Origin: an uncultured Bacillota bacterium
GTDB lineage: Bacteria > Bacillota > Clostridia > Lachnospirales > CAG-274
Direction: 5' to 3'
Length of the DNA: 64,000 nt
Assembly: GCA_958426775.1 (NCBI GenBank)
Contig: CATZZP010000006.1
Location: forward strand, 1-64,000
The translations under genes and the position numbers were made by a program. The notes below the pieces were generated by a model. The model did no database searches, was not told the DNA's origin, and worked only from the letters and a program-made list of their open reading frames with translations. Within the stretch, counting starts at the first letter, position 1; the number at the start of each line of letters is the position of its first letter. Below are positions 1 to 8,490 of this stretch, one piece after another.

Positions 1-109
1 CCCCGGTAGGTTATTTTTTCTTTTTTTATTGTCTACTTTATTGACTATAGTTCAAAGCCCAGCTGCCATTTTTTAGTTGATAAACACCCTTGTTTACTTG
101 TTCTGACAT
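1..109 (-). pseudogene. N-terminus of a tyrosine-type integrase, apparently broken, running off the window
   Basis: Read on the minus strand, a GGAGG site precedes an ATG at 107-109. The first 23 codons (MSEQVNKGVYQLKNGSWALN and on) resemble the AP2-like arm-type DNA-binding domain that opens many phage and ICE integrases: a GVY-x-LKNG-x-W pattern. A TAA at 38-40 interrupts the frame. The adjacent frame continues with a basic stretch (VDNKKRKNN) that would fit the same domain, so a frameshift is likely. The rest of the gene lies left of the window. The position at the very end of an element, pointing inward, is typical for an integrase. The family call rests on a short segment and is moderate at best. 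Confidence 0.45.
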
Positions 110-120
110 TATTTTTTCCT

Positions 121-210
121 CCAAAAAGTTGTACTTTTGTCAAAAAAAGTTAATGTAAGTTATTGTAAGTTGTACCTAAAAATGTACTTTTAAAACACCT
201 GTACTCCTTT
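121..210. repeat. Candidate recombination end with arm-type direct repeats
   Basis: Between the integrase start and the rubrerythrin codons there are short reiterated motifs. TGTAAGTT occurs at 154-161 and again at 164-171, ten bases apart. GTACTTTT occurs at 131-138 and 184-191, with variants at 172 and 201. Ten-base-spaced direct repeats beside int are what arm-binding sites look like. The crossover point is inferred to lie close to base 205-211, where rubrerythrin coding sequence begins. Confidence 0.4.
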
Positions 211-333
211 CAAACAGTAGATTATAAGGCTGCTAACCTTGATGCTATCCACGACACTGTACATGAAATGTGCAAGGACGAGGCTAGACACGGTAAGGCT
301 TTCAAGGGCTTACTTGACAGATACTTCGGTTAA
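211..333 (+). pseudogene. 3' fragment of a reverse rubrerythrin (NADH peroxidase-type) gene
   Basis: The open frame ends at TAA 331-333 and encodes QTVDYKAANLDAI, HDTVHEMCKDEARHGKAF and LLDRYFG. This is the C-terminus of clostridial reverse rubrerythrin, a diiron peroxide-scavenging protein; the E-x-x-H diiron ligand pattern is visible in DEARHGKAF. No start codon or RBS lies upstream in frame, and there is a stop at 166-168. Only about 40 codons therefore remain, and the N-terminal rubredoxin and most of the four-helix domain are absent. The break coincides with the integrase-bearing DNA on the left, so the gene was probably split by element insertion. The other half, if retained, would be beyond the far end of that element. 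Confidence 0.7.
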
Positions 334-360
334 TTATTATTAAAATATAAACTTCTCTAA

Positions 361-392
361 AAAAAAGGGTATTCTTTGGAATATCCTTTTTT
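361..392 (+). terminator. Terminator of the rubrerythrin fragment
   Basis: Stem GGGTATTC (367-374) pairs with GAATATCC (379-386) around a TTTG loop, followed by six T residues. Confidence 0.8.
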
Positions 393-400
393 GATACAAA

Positions 401-430
401 AAAGAGATACAAAAATCTGTATCTCTCTTT
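401..430 (-). terminator. Terminator of the mutS2-response regulator transcript
   Basis: Stem AGAGATAC (403-410) pairs with GTATCTCT (419-426). On the minus strand it lies just after the regulator stop codon and is followed by a T-rich tract. Confidence 0.75.
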
Positions 431-434
431 TAGC

Positions 435-1121
435 TTATTTTACCTCAAACTTATAACCAACACCATAAATAGTTTTAATATTCCATGTATCCTCATAAGG
501 CATTTTTTCTCTAAGGCGTTTAATATGAACATCTACTGTTCTTGTATCACCCATAAAAGCATAGCCCCAGATTTTATCAAGAAGCTGTTCTCTTTTAAAC
601 ACCTGGTTTGGATGCTGTGCCAAAAAGCTTAAAAGCTCAAATTCCTTTGGTGGCAGTTCAAGCTCTTTACCATGGTAGGTAACAATGTAGGTTGACTGGT
701 TAATTGTAATATTAGGATATACTATCTGCTTATTAATATTAACATTACGGTTATCATAGCGACGAAGCACTGCCTTTACTCTTGCCACAAGCTCCTTTGT
801 ATCAAAGGGCTTTACTATATAATCGTCTGCACCTAGTTCCAAGCCAAGCACCTTATCAAAAACCTCACCCTTAGCAGTAAGCATAATAATAGGTACAGAG
901 GAGCTTTGTCTAATCTCTCTGCATACCTGGTAACCATCAATCTCAGGCAGCATAAGGTCAAGGATTACAAGATGAGGAGCATAAGATGAAAATACCTCTA
1001 TTGCCTCTCTGCCGTTATATACCTCTTTTGTTTCATACCCCTCCTTATTAAGATAAAGAGAGATAAGCTCTGCTATGTTTGTATCATCATCTACCACAAG
1101 AATTTTTAATTTATTGCTCAT
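435..1121 (-). CDS. OmpR/PhoB-family response regulator
   Basis: A 228-residue two-component regulator. The receiver domain (residues about 6-118) has the acidic pocket D11-D12-D13, phospho-acceptor D55 in VILDLMLP, T82 and K104 in VKPFD. A winged-helix DNA-binding domain follows (about 130-226), with the characteristic ELPPKEFELL and GVGYKFE motifs. The start is supported by AAGGA upstream of ATG. It begins 16 bases after mutS2 ends, so the two are probably co-transcribed. The cognate histidine kinase normally follows such a gene, but here a terminator and the integrated element come next and no kinase is in the window. The regulon cannot be inferred. Confidence 0.93.
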   Translation of the reverse strand: MSNKLKILVVDDDTNIAELISLYLNKEGYETKEVYNGREAIEVFSSYAPHLVILDLMLPEIDGYQVCREIRQSSSVPIIMLTAKGEVFDKVLGLELGADDYIVKPFDTKELVARVKAVLRRYDNRNVNINKQIVYPNITINQSTYIVTYHGKELELPPKEFELLSFLAQHPNQVFKREQLLDKIWGYAFMGDTRTVDVHIKRLREKMPYEDTWNIKTIYGVGYKFEVK

Positions 1122-1137
1122 AATATCCTTCCCCTTT

Positions 1138-3504
1138 CTATTTAAGCTCAGCTATTGTAACTCCTGCTTCACCTTCCCCGTAAAGCCCGGCTCTGTAGCT
1201 TTTTATACGTCTGTTTGTCCTTAAATAATCCTGTACGGCACTTCTTAAAGCTCCTGTACCCTTGCCATGGATAATTGTTACCTGATTAAGCCCTGCAAGG
1301 TAAGCATCATCAAGATATTTGTCCAGCTTGTCTATAGCCTCTAATACCATTAAGCCACGTAAATCCACCTGTGGACTAATATCCCTTGCCTTACTGTTTT
1401 TAAAGCCTGTAGCCGCCTTTTTATGCTGTTGCTTTGACTTTTCTGCAGGAGCAGTATCAAGAGATAAGTCCTCTATACCGATTTTAACCTTCATAATGCC
1501 CGTCTTTATCATAACAGTTCCGGATGAATCGGGAGGATTAACTACTTCACCGCTTTGTGCCAGTGAGTGAATATACACTCTGTCCCCTATTTTAAGATTT
1601 TTAGGCACCTCATGTGCGGCATTGTTTCTTGTAACAGCACCCTCCATAGAAGTCAGCTTTTCCTTAAGCTTTTTACGCTTATCATCTACCTTGTCAAGGT
1701 TAGCACCCTCACGCTGTAGCTTACGAATTTCCTTAACAATAGCGTCTGCCTCGTCCTTAGCATCACTTACAACTCGTCTTGCCTCATCACGAGCCTCATT
1801 TAAAAGCTTTTCACGCTGTCTTTCAAGTTTTTCCTTTTGCTTTTCTGCCTCATGGCGAAGTTTTTGTGCCTCTTTACGATACTGCTCCGCTTTTTCCTGC
1901 TCAACAGCTACTGCTTTTTTACTTATTTCAAGCTCGGTTATAACATCCTCAAAGCGAATATCCTCATGGCTTAATACCTCTTTAGCCTCATTTATTATAT
2001 ACTCGGGCAAACCCAGCCTTTGGGATATTGCAAAGGCATTACTTTTGCCCGGTACACCTATAAGCAACTTATAGGTAGGTCTTAAGGTTTCCACATCAAA
2101 CTCACAGGAGGCATTTTCAACACCCTCTGCCGTAAGTGCATATACCTTAAGCTCGCTATAATGAGTAGTTACCGCAGTGCGTACACCCAGGTCGTGAAGA
2201 TACTTAATAACCGCAATAGCAAGAGCCGCACCCTCTGTAGGGTCTGTACCTGCTCCAAGCTCATCTAAAAGCACAAGAGAGTTGTTTGTAACATTATTAA
2301 GTATCCTTACTATATTACTCATATGTGAGGAGAATGTACTTAAGCTTTGTTCAATACTCTGTTCATCACCTATATCGGCAAAGACCTCTTCAAATACAGC
2401 AAGCTCTGAGTTATCAAAGGCTGATATATGCAAACCCGACTGTCCCATAAGGGTAAACAAGCCTATGGTTTTAAGGCTGACGGTTTTACCGCCTGTATTG
2501 GGTCCTGTAATAAGGAGAGTTGTGAAGTCCTTACCTAAATAAATATCCGTAGGCACTACCTTTTTACTGTCAAGAAGGGGATGCCTTGCCTTTTTTATAT
2601 TAATATAGCCCTTTTTATTAAACTTAGGCTCTGTTGCCTTCATTGAAATTGCAAGCTCCGCTTTGGCAAAGATAAAATCAAGCTGTGCTAAAATATCCAT
2701 ATCTGCCTGAATTATACCGCTGCTTTCATACACCATATTGGAAAGCCTTGCAAGTATCTTGTCTATTTCCTTTTTCTCTGCACTTTTAAGCTCTTTTATT
2801 TTATTGTTAAGCTGTACTACGCTCATAGGCTCAATAAACACTGTTGCACCTGTTGAGCTTTGGTCATGTATCATACCATGGAAGCTGTTTTTATACTCCT
2901 GCTTTACAGGCACACAGTAACGGTCATTCCTTATGGTAATTACAGCCTCCTGAAGCATATTCTTATACGTCTGCGAGTGTATAATGCTGTTTAACTGGTC
3001 CTTAATTCTATCGTTAGAGGACTTGATATTTCGCCTTATATCTCTAAGGGCAGGACTTGCCTCATCTGAAATCTCTTTACCGTCAACAATACATTTTTCA
3101 AGCTCTCTTTCAAGCTCCTGTACACAAACAAGCTCATTAAAATACTTCATTAACGGGGTAAAGTCATCGTTCTTATTTTCACTTTCAGAGTAATTTTTTG
3201 CCTTACGTGTACAGTATAAGAAATCACCTACGGCAATAAGCTCCTCAATGCCTAAAACTCCGCCGACATTTACTCTTTTAAGGCTGTCGGTCAAATCCTT
3301 TAATCCGCCTAATACAAGAGAGCCTTTTTTCATAACCATAGAAACTGCTGTAGCCGTTTCTCTCTGCCATATAATTATTTCATTCATATCGGAAGAGGGT
3401 ATAAGCTCTTGTGCAAGCCTTTTACCTAAGGCTGATGCCGCCTTATCCGTAAGCATTTGCTTTATTTTATTAAATTCAAGTGTATTTAACCCTTTACTAT
3501 CCAT
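1138..3504 (-). CDS. mutS2: Endonuclease MutS2 (Smr-domain MutS homologue)
   Basis: About 788 residues, the normal family size. It has the core and clamp regions, then the MutS ATPase with Walker A GPNTGGKT and downstream LLDELGAGTDP (Walker B and signature). A long basic/acidic coiled coil follows (about 520-620), then a C-terminal Smr nuclease domain with VDLRG and HGKGTG. MutS2 acts on branched DNA and on collided, stalled ribosomes rather than in mismatch repair. A TTG at 3516 lies further upstream in frame, but the GAGG site is placed six bases before the ATG at 3504, so that start is preferred. It is first in a probable operon with the response regulator. Confidence 0.95.
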   Translation of the reverse strand: MDSKGLNTLEFNKIKQMLTDKAASALGKRLAQELIPSSDMNEIIIWQRETATAVSMVMKKGSLVLGGLKDLTDSLKRVNVGGVLGIEELIAVGDFLYCTRKAKNYSESENKNDDFTPLMKYFNELVCVQELERELEKCIVDGKEISDEASPALRDIRRNIKSSNDRIKDQLNSIIHSQTYKNMLQEAVITIRNDRYCVPVKQEYKNSFHGMIHDQSSTGATVFIEPMSVVQLNNKIKELKSAEKKEIDKILARLSNMVYESSGIIQADMDILAQLDFIFAKAELAISMKATEPKFNKKGYINIKKARHPLLDSKKVVPTDIYLGKDFTTLLITGPNTGGKTVSLKTIGLFTLMGQSGLHISAFDNSELAVFEEVFADIGDEQSIEQSLSTFSSHMSNIVRILNNVTNNSLVLLDELGAGTDPTEGAALAIAVIKYLHDLGVRTAVTTHYSELKVYALTAEGVENASCEFDVETLRPTYKLLIGVPGKSNAFAISQRLGLPEYIINEAKEVLSHEDIRFEDVITELEISKKAVAVEQEKAEQYRKEAQKLRHEAEKQKEKLERQREKLLNEARDEARRVVSDAKDEADAIVKEIRKLQREGANLDKVDDKRKKLKEKLTSMEGAVTRNNAAHEVPKNLKIGDRVYIHSLAQSGEVVNPPDSSGTVMIKTGIMKVKIGIEDLSLDTAPAEKSKQQHKKAATGFKNSKARDISPQVDLRGLMVLEAIDKLDKYLDDAYLAGLNQVTIIHGKGTGALRSAVQDYLRTNRRIKSYRAGLYGEGEAGVTIAELK

Positions 3505-3572
3505 ATTCAACCTCAAATATTAGCTTTTTATACAGTATACCACATTTACAAGTAAAAAACAACTCAATTAAA

Positions 3573-3599
3573 AACCTCAGCAAGGAATGTGCTGAGGTT
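3573..3599 (-). terminator. Terminator after feoB
   Basis: Perfect 10-bp stem AACCTCAGCA (3573-3582) / TGCTGAGGTT (3590-3599) with a 7-base loop and a T-rich tract on the minus strand, immediately after the feoB stop codon. Confidence 0.88.
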
Positions 3600-3604
3600 A
3601 GCTT

Positions 3605-5620
3605 TTAAAAGAACAATCCGCCTATATTATATACTAAAAATGACATTATCCAAGCCACAAGAGTTTGATAGCCAACTGCAAAAAGTGTCCACTTTATACT
3701 GTTCATTTCCTTACGGATTGCACTAAAGGCAACAACACAAGGCATATAAAGCAGTATAAATACAAGATAGCTATAGGCTGACAACGGAGTAAAGTGATTT
3801 GCTATAACAGAGGTTACCTCAACTGCCGAGGAAGCATCCCCTACACCGTAAAGGATACCAAGAGTCGATACAACTGCCTCCTTAGCCGCAAAACCCGCAA
3901 GCAAAGCAACAGCTGCTCTCCAGTCACCAAAGCCGCAAGGCTCAAATACAGGAACAAGCAATTTACCAAACTCTGCAAATATACTTTGTGAATTATCACT
4001 AACCATATTAAGGGATAAATCAAAGCTTTGTAAAAACCATATTACTACAGAGGCAAGCAAAAGTATTGTAAACGCTTTTACAACAAACTCCTTTGCCTTT
4101 TCCCATACATGAAGTACAATGGTTTTTACGGAAGGTAATCTATAGTTAGGTAATTCCATAATAAAGGTTTCCGCCTCACCTTTTAAAACAGTGCTTTTAA
4201 GTATAAGTCCGCTTAAAAGAGCAACTACTATGCCTAAAATATAAAGACTTATTACAACAATACCCTTATGTGCAGCAAAAAATGCACCTGTAAAAACCGC
4301 ATACACAGGCATTCTCGCACCACAGCTCATAAAGGGAGTAAGTATAATAGTCATTTTCCTATCCCTTTCATTTTCAAGGGTACGAGTTGCCATAACCGCA
4401 GGTACGGTACAACCAAAGCCCATAAGCATAGGCACAAAGCTTTTGCCCGATAAGCCGAAGTTTCTTAAAAGCTTGTCCATAATAAAGGCAGCTCTTGCCA
4501 TATAACCGCTGTCCTCTAAAACTGATAAAAAGGTAAAAAGCAATAAAATCTGAGGTAAAAATACAAGCACCATACCAACGCCTGTTGCTATACCGTCAGC
4601 CACAAGACCTACTGCCCAATCTGCAACATCAAAGCTTATCATAAACTCCCTTAAATTCTCAACAGCAACAGAGTTTACAAGATAATCCATACCGTCAGTC
4701 AAGGTACTGCCTATATAACCAAAGGTAATTTCAAACACCAAAAACATAACTGACAAAAATACAGGTATGGCAAGATATTTATTAGTAACAACAAGGTCTA
4801 TTTTATCTGTGAGGGTTAAATACTCAGGGTTACGTGAACGCTTGATGCACTCTGCCGTAAGCTTAGTTATATATTTGTATCTGAGGTCAGCCACATAAAT
4901 TTCCCACTCAATATTAAGCTCCTCCTCAGAGTTATGTACAACCAGATTAATTAGGTCCCAAGCTTCTTTTGGCAAATCAAGAGAGGCTATAATATGTTCA
5001 TCATTTTCAAGGAGCTTAATTGCAGAAAACAGAGTAATATCCTTACCGTATTTAGAAGCAATTTTACGTATTTCCGTAACAAGAGGAAAAGCAGGTGTAT
5101 CCGATAAAACAGAATGAAAGTAGTTATTGCTTTTTTTTGCTGTGTCAACAGCCCTTTCCATAAGCTCCTTAATACCTATGTTTTTTACTGCCGAAATAGG
5201 CACAACAGGTACATTAAGCTTACGTGAAAGCTTTTCTACATCTATTTTATCCCCCATAGCCTCAATTTCGTCCATCATATTAAGGGCGATAACTACAGGT
5301 ATGCCTGTTTCCATAAGCTGTGAGGTAAGGTACATATTACGCTCAAAGTTTGTTGCATCAATAATATTTATAATTAAATCCGGTTTTTCAATAAGGAGAT
5401 ATTTACGGCTTACTACCTCCTCCTCCGAATATGGAGAAAGGGAATATATGCCAGGTAAATCCAGAATAGTTACCGTTTCATCTCCTACACGGCAGATACC
5501 CTCCTTACGGTCAACGGTAACGCCTGGCCAGTTGCCTACATGAGCCCTGCTGCCTGTAAGCTGGTTAAACAGCGTTGTTTTACCGCAATTAGGATTGCCG
5601 GCTAAAGCAAGCCTTAACAT
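3605..5620 (-). CDS. feoB: Ferrous iron transport protein B
   Basis: A 671-residue inner-membrane Fe(II) transporter. The N-terminal G domain shows G1 GNPNCGKTT near residue 9, G3 DLPGIYSL and G4 NMMD. A helical GDI-like spacer follows, then the polytopic membrane part with two Gate regions, including MGFGCTVPA and SCGARMP with conserved cysteines. An upstream in-frame codon exists (5638), but it lies inside feoA. The ATG at 5618-5620 follows the feoA stop by one base and has an AAGGGTGG site, so that start is used. It is translationally coupled to feoA. Anaerobes rely on FeoB as the main iron uptake route. Confidence 0.96.
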   Translation of the reverse strand: MLRLALAGNPNCGKTTLFNQLTGSRAHVGNWPGVTVDRKEGICRVGDETVTILDLPGIYSLSPYSEEEVVSRKYLLIEKPDLIINIIDATNFERNMYLTSQLMETGIPVVIALNMMDEIEAMGDKIDVEKLSRKLNVPVVPISAVKNIGIKELMERAVDTAKKSNNYFHSVLSDTPAFPLVTEIRKIASKYGKDITLFSAIKLLENDEHIIASLDLPKEAWDLINLVVHNSEEELNIEWEIYVADLRYKYITKLTAECIKRSRNPEYLTLTDKIDLVVTNKYLAIPVFLSVMFLVFEITFGYIGSTLTDGMDYLVNSVAVENLREFMISFDVADWAVGLVADGIATGVGMVLVFLPQILLLFTFLSVLEDSGYMARAAFIMDKLLRNFGLSGKSFVPMLMGFGCTVPAVMATRTLENERDRKMTIILTPFMSCGARMPVYAVFTGAFFAAHKGIVVISLYILGIVVALLSGLILKSTVLKGEAETFIMELPNYRLPSVKTIVLHVWEKAKEFVVKAFTILLLASVVIWFLQSFDLSLNMVSDNSQSIFAEFGKLLVPVFEPCGFGDWRAAVALLAGFAAKEAVVSTLGILYGVGDASSAVEVTSVIANHFTPLSAYSYLVFILLYMPCVVAFSAIRKEMNSIKWTLFAVGYQTLVAWIMSFLVYNIGGLFF

Positions 5621-5621
5621 A

Positions 5622-5849
5622 TTATTCCACCCTTTCAACAGTTACCTGTGCCGCTTCACTTTTACGTATACTAAGGGAGTAACCTCTTATATTAACCTCA
5701 AGGGGGTCACCAAAGGGTGCTGTCTTTTTAATCATTACATTTGCCCCCGGAGTAATACCCATATCAATAAGCCTGCGTCTTACAGGACCTCTACCGCCTA
5801 TGCCTGTAACTACAGCCTTTTCCTTAGGCTTTAATTCATCTAATGTCAT
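5622..5849 (-). CDS. feoA: Ferrous iron transport protein A
   Basis: A 75-residue SH3-like FeoA protein (TLDELKPKEKAVV, then MGITPGANV and a C-terminal beta strand set), thought to interact with FeoB in the cytoplasm. An in-frame start further upstream would give 90 residues. The AGGAGG box six bases before the ATG at 5847-5849, and the family length, favour this shorter version. It is the first gene of a two-gene feoAB operon. No Fur box was identified with confidence in the short divergent region shared with the DUF218 gene. Confidence 0.93.
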   Translation of the reverse strand: MTLDELKPKEKAVVTGIGGRGPVRRRLIDMGITPGANVMIKKTAPFGDPLEVNIRGYSLSIRKSEAAQVTVERVE

Positions 5850-5942
5850 AACAGACCTCCTGTTATATAAATAACTCTTGTAATAAACCACCATTTATTG
5901 TATACTAAACTGTGGTAAAAATCAACATTAAAGGAGTTATCC

Positions 5943-6665
5943 ATGAAAAAATTTGTTACATTGCTTGGAATTTTAATACTCATATATATTACGCTGTTTA
6001 CCTTAAGAGCTAACTTTAATGTAGGTAACCTTATGGTATATGCTTTGGGTATTACCCTTGTACTGTGGTGTAACGTACCTAAAAACAAGATAACCAAAGC
6101 ACTTAAGATAATTGCAGGTACAGGCTTTGCCATAGTATTTGCCTTGATTGGTTTTATGCTTATTGCATCTGATATGAATAAGGCTGACTACAGTGAGGAT
6201 GCCGTAATCGTACTGGGCTGTTCGGTTATAGGTGACAGAATAAGCCTGCCTCTTTATTATAGACTTGAAAAAGCTTATGAATACTATCAAAACAACCCTG
6301 AGGCTGTAATTGTGGTTTCCGGCGGGCAAGGACCCCAGGAAAATTTAACAGAGGCAGAGGCAATGTATAATTACCTGGTAGACAGAGGTATCCCCCCACA
6401 GCAGATTATACAGGAAAACAGGGCTACCAGCACAAATGAAAACTATATATATTCCAAGGCTTTATTAGATACTCACTTTAATGGTGAACCATATAAATGC
6501 GTATATATTACAAACCGCTTTCATACCTATCGTGCAGGTAAGCTTGCAGAATTAAACGGTATTGAAGCCTCAAGCTACAGTGCAAAAATCAACCTTACAG
6601 CGGCACCTCAGAGCTATATGCGTGAAACACTGGCAATAATACAGCTTTGGCTATTTAACAGATAG
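5943..6665 (+). CDS. DUF218 (YdcF/SanA/ElyC-like) membrane protein
   Basis: 240 residues. Three hydrophobic segments occupy about residues 4-80, followed by a soluble DUF218 domain beginning AVIVLGCSV. It has the family hallmarks VSGGQGP, EAEAMYNYL, R-A-T-S-T-NEN and a late TNRFH-x-YRA motif. DUF218 proteins are linked to envelope or lipid-carrier metabolism (ElyC, SanA); the precise reaction is not established. TAAAGGAG lies just upstream of the ATG. It is the first of three tightly spaced plus-strand genes and is divergent from feoA. Confidence 0.85.
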   Translation: MKKFVTLLGILILIYITLFTLRANFNVGNLMVYALGITLVLWCNVPKNKITKALKIIAGTGFAIVFALIGFMLIASDMNKADYSEDAVIVLGCSVIGDRISLPLYYRLEKAYEYYQNNPEAVIVVSGGQGPQENLTEAEAMYNYLVDRGIPPQQIIQENRATSTNENYIYSKALLDTHFNGEPYKCVYITNRFHTYRAGKLAELNGIEASSYSAKINLTAAPQSYMRETLAIIQLWLFNR

Positions 6666-6677
6666 GAGAGTAATAAA

Positions 6678-7433
6678 ATGGCAGACTATGAAGGCTTTGC
6701 AGAGGTATATGATGCCTTTATGCAGGATACACCCTATGATGAATGGACTGCGTATATTGAGCGAATATGGCAACACTTTGGTTTAAAGCCTAAGCTTGTA
6801 TGCGACCTTGCCTGCGGTACGGGCAGTATGACAGTGCGTTTAGCAGAAAAGGGCTATGATATGATTGGAATTGATTTATCAAATTCTATGCTTTCAAAGG
6901 CAAGAGAAAAATCCCCCAAGAGTATTCTCTACCTTAATCAGGATATGCGTGAGTTTGAGCTATATGGCACGGTAGACAGCATTATATGCCTTTGTGACAG
7001 CATAAATTACATTACAGAGGACGAGGATTTACTAACTGTTTTTAAGCTTGTAAACAATTACCTTGACCCCAAGGGCTTATTTATTTTTGATATAAACACA
7101 ATACACAAGTTTAAAAACATTTTGGCAGACAACTGCTTTTGTGAAACAACAGAAACCTCCGCCTACACATGGGAAAATTACTATGATGATGAAGAGAAAA
7201 TAAATGAGTTTTACACAAACTTTTTTGTAGAGGATAAGGAAAGCGGACTTTATCATCGCTTTGAAGAATATCACTATGAAAGAGGCTATACTATTGATGA
7301 AATATCAAGCCTTATTGAAAAGGCAGGTATGAAATTGTTAGGTGTATTTGATGAGCTTACTCTTACACCGCCTACCAAGGACAGCAAAAGAATATATTTT
7401 GTTGCACAGGAAATAACAAAGGAGAGAAAATAA
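6678..7433 (+). CDS. Class I SAM-dependent methyltransferase
   Basis: 251 residues with a Rossmann methyltransferase core. Motif I is VCDLACGTGSMT near residue 41; an acidic residue at the end of strand 2 follows in MIGIDLSNSMLSKAR; and a downstream ICLCDSINYI segment is visible. The C-terminal half has a cap region typical of small-molecule or glycine/sarcosine-like methyltransferases, but the substrate cannot be read from sequence. The RBS AGGAG precedes the ATG. It starts 12 bases after the DUF218 gene and ends 2 bases before hslO, so a three-gene operon is likely. Confidence 0.88.
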   Translation: MADYEGFAEVYDAFMQDTPYDEWTAYIERIWQHFGLKPKLVCDLACGTGSMTVRLAEKGYDMIGIDLSNSMLSKAREKSPKSILYLNQDMREFELYGTVDSIICLCDSINYITEDEDLLTVFKLVNNYLDPKGLFIFDINTIHKFKNILADNCFCETTETSAYTWENYYDDEEKINEFYTNFFVEDKESGLYHRFEEYHYERGYTIDEISSLIEKAGMKLLGVFDELTLTPPTKDSKRIYFVAQEITKERK

Positions 7434-7435
7434 GA

Positions 7436-8317
7436 ATGGATTATATTTTAAGAGCAAGTGCAGGAAACGGCTCAATGCGTATATTTGTAGCAGACACAAG
7501 ACAAACCGCCCAAAAATCCTTTGAGCTACACAAAACCTCACCTGTTATGTCTGCCGCTATGGGCAGAGCATTAACAGCGGTAGCTATTATGGGGTCTATG
7601 CTAAAGGCTGAAAACGACCTTGTATCTATACAAATCAAAGGTGACGGTCCCGGCGGCGGACTTACCGTTACCTCTGACAGCAAGTCAAATGTAAAGGGCT
7701 ACCCATATAACCCTATGGTAGATATACCTCTTAAGCCAAACGGTAAACTGGATGTTCAGGGAGCCTTAGGCTATGGTACACTTACTATTATTAAGGATAT
7801 GGGCTTAAAGGAGCCTTATGTTGGGCAGATACCTCTTGTATCAGGTGAGATTGCAGAGGATTTAACCTATTACTTTGCTAAAAGTGAGCAAACACCGTCA
7901 GCTGTTGCCTTAGGTGTCCTTGTAGACAGGGATTATACAATAAAACAGTCGGGAGGCTTTATTATACAGATGATGCCTGATGCTGATGAGGAGATTGTAG
8001 ACAGACTTGAAAACAAGCTTTCTACCATGGAAAGCGTAACCTCTATGCTTGAAAAGGGTATGAGTTGTGAGGATATTTTAGAGGCTGTTGCAGGTGAATT
8101 TAATCCACATATTTTAGATAGAATACCTGTTGAATATAACTGCAACTGCTCTAAGAAAAAAGTGGAAAAGGCATTAATCTCTTTAGGTAAAAAAGAGCTT
8201 GCAAAAATAATAGAGGAAGACGGAAAAGCCTCTCTTCACTGCCATTTCTGTAACAAAGACTATGAGTTTAACAGAGATGAGCTTATTAGCCTTTTAACAG
8301 AGGCATTAAATAAATAG
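7436..8317 (+). CDS. hslO: Hsp33 redox-regulated chaperone
   Basis: 293 residues, the normal length. The N-terminal domain begins DYILRASAGNGSMRIF and includes the GDGPGGGL motif. The C-terminal zinc-switch domain carries C-N-C at about 238-240 and C-x-x-C in HCHFCNKDYEF, the four cysteines that bind zinc when reduced. Oxidation by peroxide or bleach releases the zinc and activates holdase function in the cytoplasm. The start lies inside the RBS-rich end of the methyltransferase gene (GGAGAG 10 bases upstream). It is the last gene of this plus-strand operon and is followed by a terminator. Confidence 0.96.
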   Translation: MDYILRASAGNGSMRIFVADTRQTAQKSFELHKTSPVMSAAMGRALTAVAIMGSMLKAENDLVSIQIKGDGPGGGLTVTSDSKSNVKGYPYNPMVDIPLKPNGKLDVQGALGYGTLTIIKDMGLKEPYVGQIPLVSGEIAEDLTYYFAKSEQTPSAVALGVLVDRDYTIKQSGGFIIQMMPDADEEIVDRLENKLSTMESVTSMLEKGMSCEDILEAVAGEFNPHILDRIPVEYNCNCSKKKVEKALISLGKKELAKIIEEDGKASLHCHFCNKDYEFNRDELISLLTEALNK

Positions 8318-8346
8318 ATGTATATTAAATTAGGGTTATATAATAT

Positions 8347-8381
8347 TTGGTGTGGTTAAAAAAATCACACCAATTATTTTT
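8347..8381 (+). terminator. Terminator after hslO
   Basis: Stem TTGGTGTG (8347-8354) / CACACCAA (8366-8373), followed by TTATTTTTA. Confidence 0.8.
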
Positions 8382-8421
8382 ATGCCAAAAGGGTTGTAAA
8401 CTTTCCATGGGGTAAAAAATA

Positions 8422-8490
8422 GGCATAGAGTTCGAAATCCTGTATAATTAAGTTGCAAACAAAAATATAGAAAGGATTGAACTCTATGCC
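8422..8490 (+). promoter_or_regulatory. Inverted repeat able to sequester the transposase start codon
   Basis: GGCATAGAGTTC (8422-8433) and GAACTCTATGCC (8479-8490) form a perfect 12-bp inverted repeat. The transposase ATG (8486-8488) lies inside the right arm. A TATAAT-like -10 (8443-8448) lies between the arms, so a transcript from it would lack the left arm, while read-through from hslO would carry both. Confidence 0.6.

Noticed and set aside
1319..3523. Several plus-strand frames opposite mutS2
   Set aside because: They are antisense to a well-conserved gene, have no RBS, and show low-complexity Ser/Leu composition.
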